Positions 6,314 to 7,399 of a DNA stretch of 7,399 nucleotides are shown here, piece after piece. Position numbers and translations under genes: made by a program. The stretch covers positions 1-7,399 of the forward strand of contig CANHBA010000103.1 in assembly GCA_947458985.1 (NCBI GenBank), read 5' to 3'. Below the pieces are notes generated by a model, which did not search any database, was not told where the DNA came from, and worked only from the letters and a program-made list of their open reading frames with translations. Numbering within the stretch: the first letter of the stretch is position 1; each line of letters opens with the position of its first letter. Source of the stretch: Flavobacteriales bacterium. Its GTDB lineage: Bacteria; Bacteroidota; Bacteroidia; Flavobacteriales_D; Crocinitomicaceae.

Positions 6314-6428
6314 TTATATTGGACATCAAATTTTTCAAGCTAGCACCCCCGGGTAAAAGCCCTATTTTTGTACTTGATTCAAATAAGATGGGCCTCAGTG
6401 CGTTTTTAGCCAAATCAAAAATCAATAC
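6314..6428. other. Intergenic gap separating the operon from the downstream secreted-protein gene
   Basis: 115 bp, AT-rich, with no coding frame of its own. It contains one candidate -7 promoter box (see 6363-6370) and only a very weak GGGT/GCCC hairpin before a T run. I see no convincing terminator, RNA gene or repeat. Confidence 0.6.
6363..6370 (+). promoter_or_regulatory. Possible -7 box (TATTTTTG) for the TIGR03790-like gene
   Basis: TATTTTTG matches TAnnTTTG and is followed by a plausible leader of about 50 nt to the ATG at 6429. No clear TTTG or TTG is present 18-22 nt upstream, so only the -7 half is supported. The change of operon at this gap makes a promoter here reasonable. Confidence 0.3.
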
Positions 6429-7399
6429 ATGAAATTCTCTCTCTTTTTTGCCTTTTTACCTTTTTCATTTTTAGCACAAACCGTTTCGTATGCAGATGTT
6501 GGTGTTATTGTCAATTTGAATAGCCCCGAGTCTATTGCAATTGGGAACTATTTTCAGGCGGCGCGCAACATACCGAGTCAAAATATGATCTATGTCAATG
6601 TACCGAATACGGAAGTGATCAACGACAGTGTGTTTAATGTCTTGCGCACACAAATCGAGGGGAGTATACTCAATTCAGGTCTTGAAAACACGCTCAATTA
6701 TCTGGTGACTACGAAAGGTGTTCCACTCAGAAGATCGGGCATTGATTGCCTTGTAAATCAGGGAAACGGCGACTGCGGATCAGTAGATTCTGAACTTAGT
6801 TTGATTTTAGGGACGTATGCTTCAAATATTGCCCAAAATAGTGCCTTTCTTCATCCTTATTTTGACCAAAATGTACACTTTACAAGAAGTCAGTTTGGAA
6901 TGTATTTATTAACCCGTCTAGATGGTTTCACGGTAGGTGATGTCAAACAAATGATAGCCCGCAGCGGACCAAATACTGCGGTTAACCCTTTAGCTTTTCA
7001 GAATATCCTAGATTTAAATGAGGCACAGAGCAATGATTCCCTCTACTTTGTAGACACCTATATCAATCCTGCTTTCAATGCATTTCAGACAGGAAATTGG
7101 CTCACTCAAACGGATTACAATACGTCGCCAATTACTGACCAATCCAACGTGCTTTCTTACCTTTCGACCGGCTTCGGCCCGCTGCCCAACTACGCTCAAA
7201 ATTTTGGCTTTGTGCCCGGTTCTTTTGCAGCTTTAACGACCTGTTCCACTGCTGCCGCTTTCGATAGCGTGTCTAGTTCGAATGCTAACTTTACACTTTC
7301 TGATTTAATTGCACAAGGCTGCACCGCTGCGCATGGCTACGTCAATTGCGTCTATTTTACGCAATTACTTAGGGCCGACATTTTAGTCAATCGCTACCT
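6429..7399 (+). CDS. Secreted TIGR03790-like protein, N-terminal part (3' end outside window)
   Basis: An open frame of 323 codons that continues past the right edge. The ATG at 6429 starts a signal peptide (MKFSLFFAFLPFSFLA, cleavage likely before Gln17). Features shared, from memory, with the TIGR03790 family are VIVNLNSPESIAIGNYFQ followed by ARNIPSQNMIYV (~26-57), NYLVTTKGVPLR (~90-101), SVDSEL (~118-123), and GCTAAHGYVN (~297-306). The family is of unknown function; I recall it being noted as restricted to species with exosortase-type protein sorting. Here the protein has cysteines at 107, 116, 272, 298 and 307, so disulfides after export are possible. The missing C-terminus should show whether it carries a sorting signal (PEP-CTERM or a type IX secretion domain). 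Separated by 115 bp from the upstream operon and with no evident functional link to it; its A/T-richer codon choice also differs from the Fe-S genes. Moderately sure of the family, not of any role. Confidence 0.82.
   Translation, partial: MKFSLFFAFLPFSFLAQTVSYADVGVIVNLNSPESIAIGNYFQAARNIPSQNMIYVNVPNTEVINDSVFNVLRTQIEGSILNSGLENTLNYLVTTKGVPLRRSGIDCLVNQGNGDCGSVDSELSLILGTYASNIAQNSAFLHPYFDQNVHFTRSQFGMYLLTRLDGFTVGDVKQMIARSGPNTAVNPLAFQNILDLNEAQSNDSLYFVDTYINPAFNAFQTGNWLTQTDYNTSPITDQSNVLSYLSTGFGPLPNYAQNFGFVPGSFAALTTCSTAAAFDSVSSSNANFTLSDLIAQGCTAAHGYVNCVYFTQLLRADILVNRY

Noticed and set aside
5915..6349. Near-repeat AAGTTAGCACCCC (5915-5927) and AAGCTAGCACCCC (6337-6349) flanking the small gene
   Set aside because: A 12-of-13 match is within what chance gives in a window this long, and the first copy lies partly in the small gene's codons.
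6349..6370. Possible rho-independent terminator (GGGTAAAAGCCC followed by TATTTTTG)
   Set aside because: The stem is only three G-C pairs and one wobble pair with a four-base loop, too weak to call; the T run is better explained as a -7 box.

Overview
The window looks like a chromosomal segment of a Bacteroidota bacterium, most likely Flavobacteriia or a close relative. The reasons are the gene content and order (divergent lptD-like gene / SPOR-tailed N-acetylmuramoyl-L-alanine amidase / stand-alone MlaD-type MCE protein / cytochrome b-like protein fused to a two-cluster ferredoxin domain / CCG-domain protein / a small protein often labelled 'ABC transporter ATPase'), the lack of Shine-Dalgarno-like sequences before starts, and good matches to the Bacteroidota -33/-7 promoter pattern (TTTG ... 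TAnnTTTG).

Layout. Positions 1-1555 on the minus strand hold the N-terminal ~518 codons of an LptD-like LPS-assembly outer-membrane protein, cut off by the window edge. Only about 22 bp away, divergently, a five-gene plus-strand cluster runs from 1578 to 6313 with junctions of 1 nt, 9 nt, 18 nt and a ~17 nt overlap, so it is very probably one operon: amidase (1578-2756), MlaD-like protein (2758-3795, TTG start), membrane Fe-S protein (3805-5109), CCG-domain Fe-S protein (5128-5916) and a small uncharacterised protein (about 5900-6313). A 115-bp gap follows, with a possible -7 promoter box. Then a secreted protein resembling the TIGR03790 family starts at 6429 and runs off the right edge.

How they work together. 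Three products act on the envelope: LptD inserts LPS in the outer membrane, the amidase cleaves septal peptidoglycan, and the MCE protein is expected to handle lipid between the membranes. The two Fe-S genes together rebuild a DsrMK/HdrDE-like membrane electron-transfer module in an unusual split: membrane domain plus HdrC-like clusters in one chain, HdrB-like CCG domains in the other. Why a redox pair sits in an envelope operon is the main open question here. I see no RNA genes, CRISPR arrays, insertion sequences or attachment sites. The lptD/amidase junction is compact: both candidate promoters overlap the neighbouring coding sequence, and start-codon choice is uncertain on both sides.
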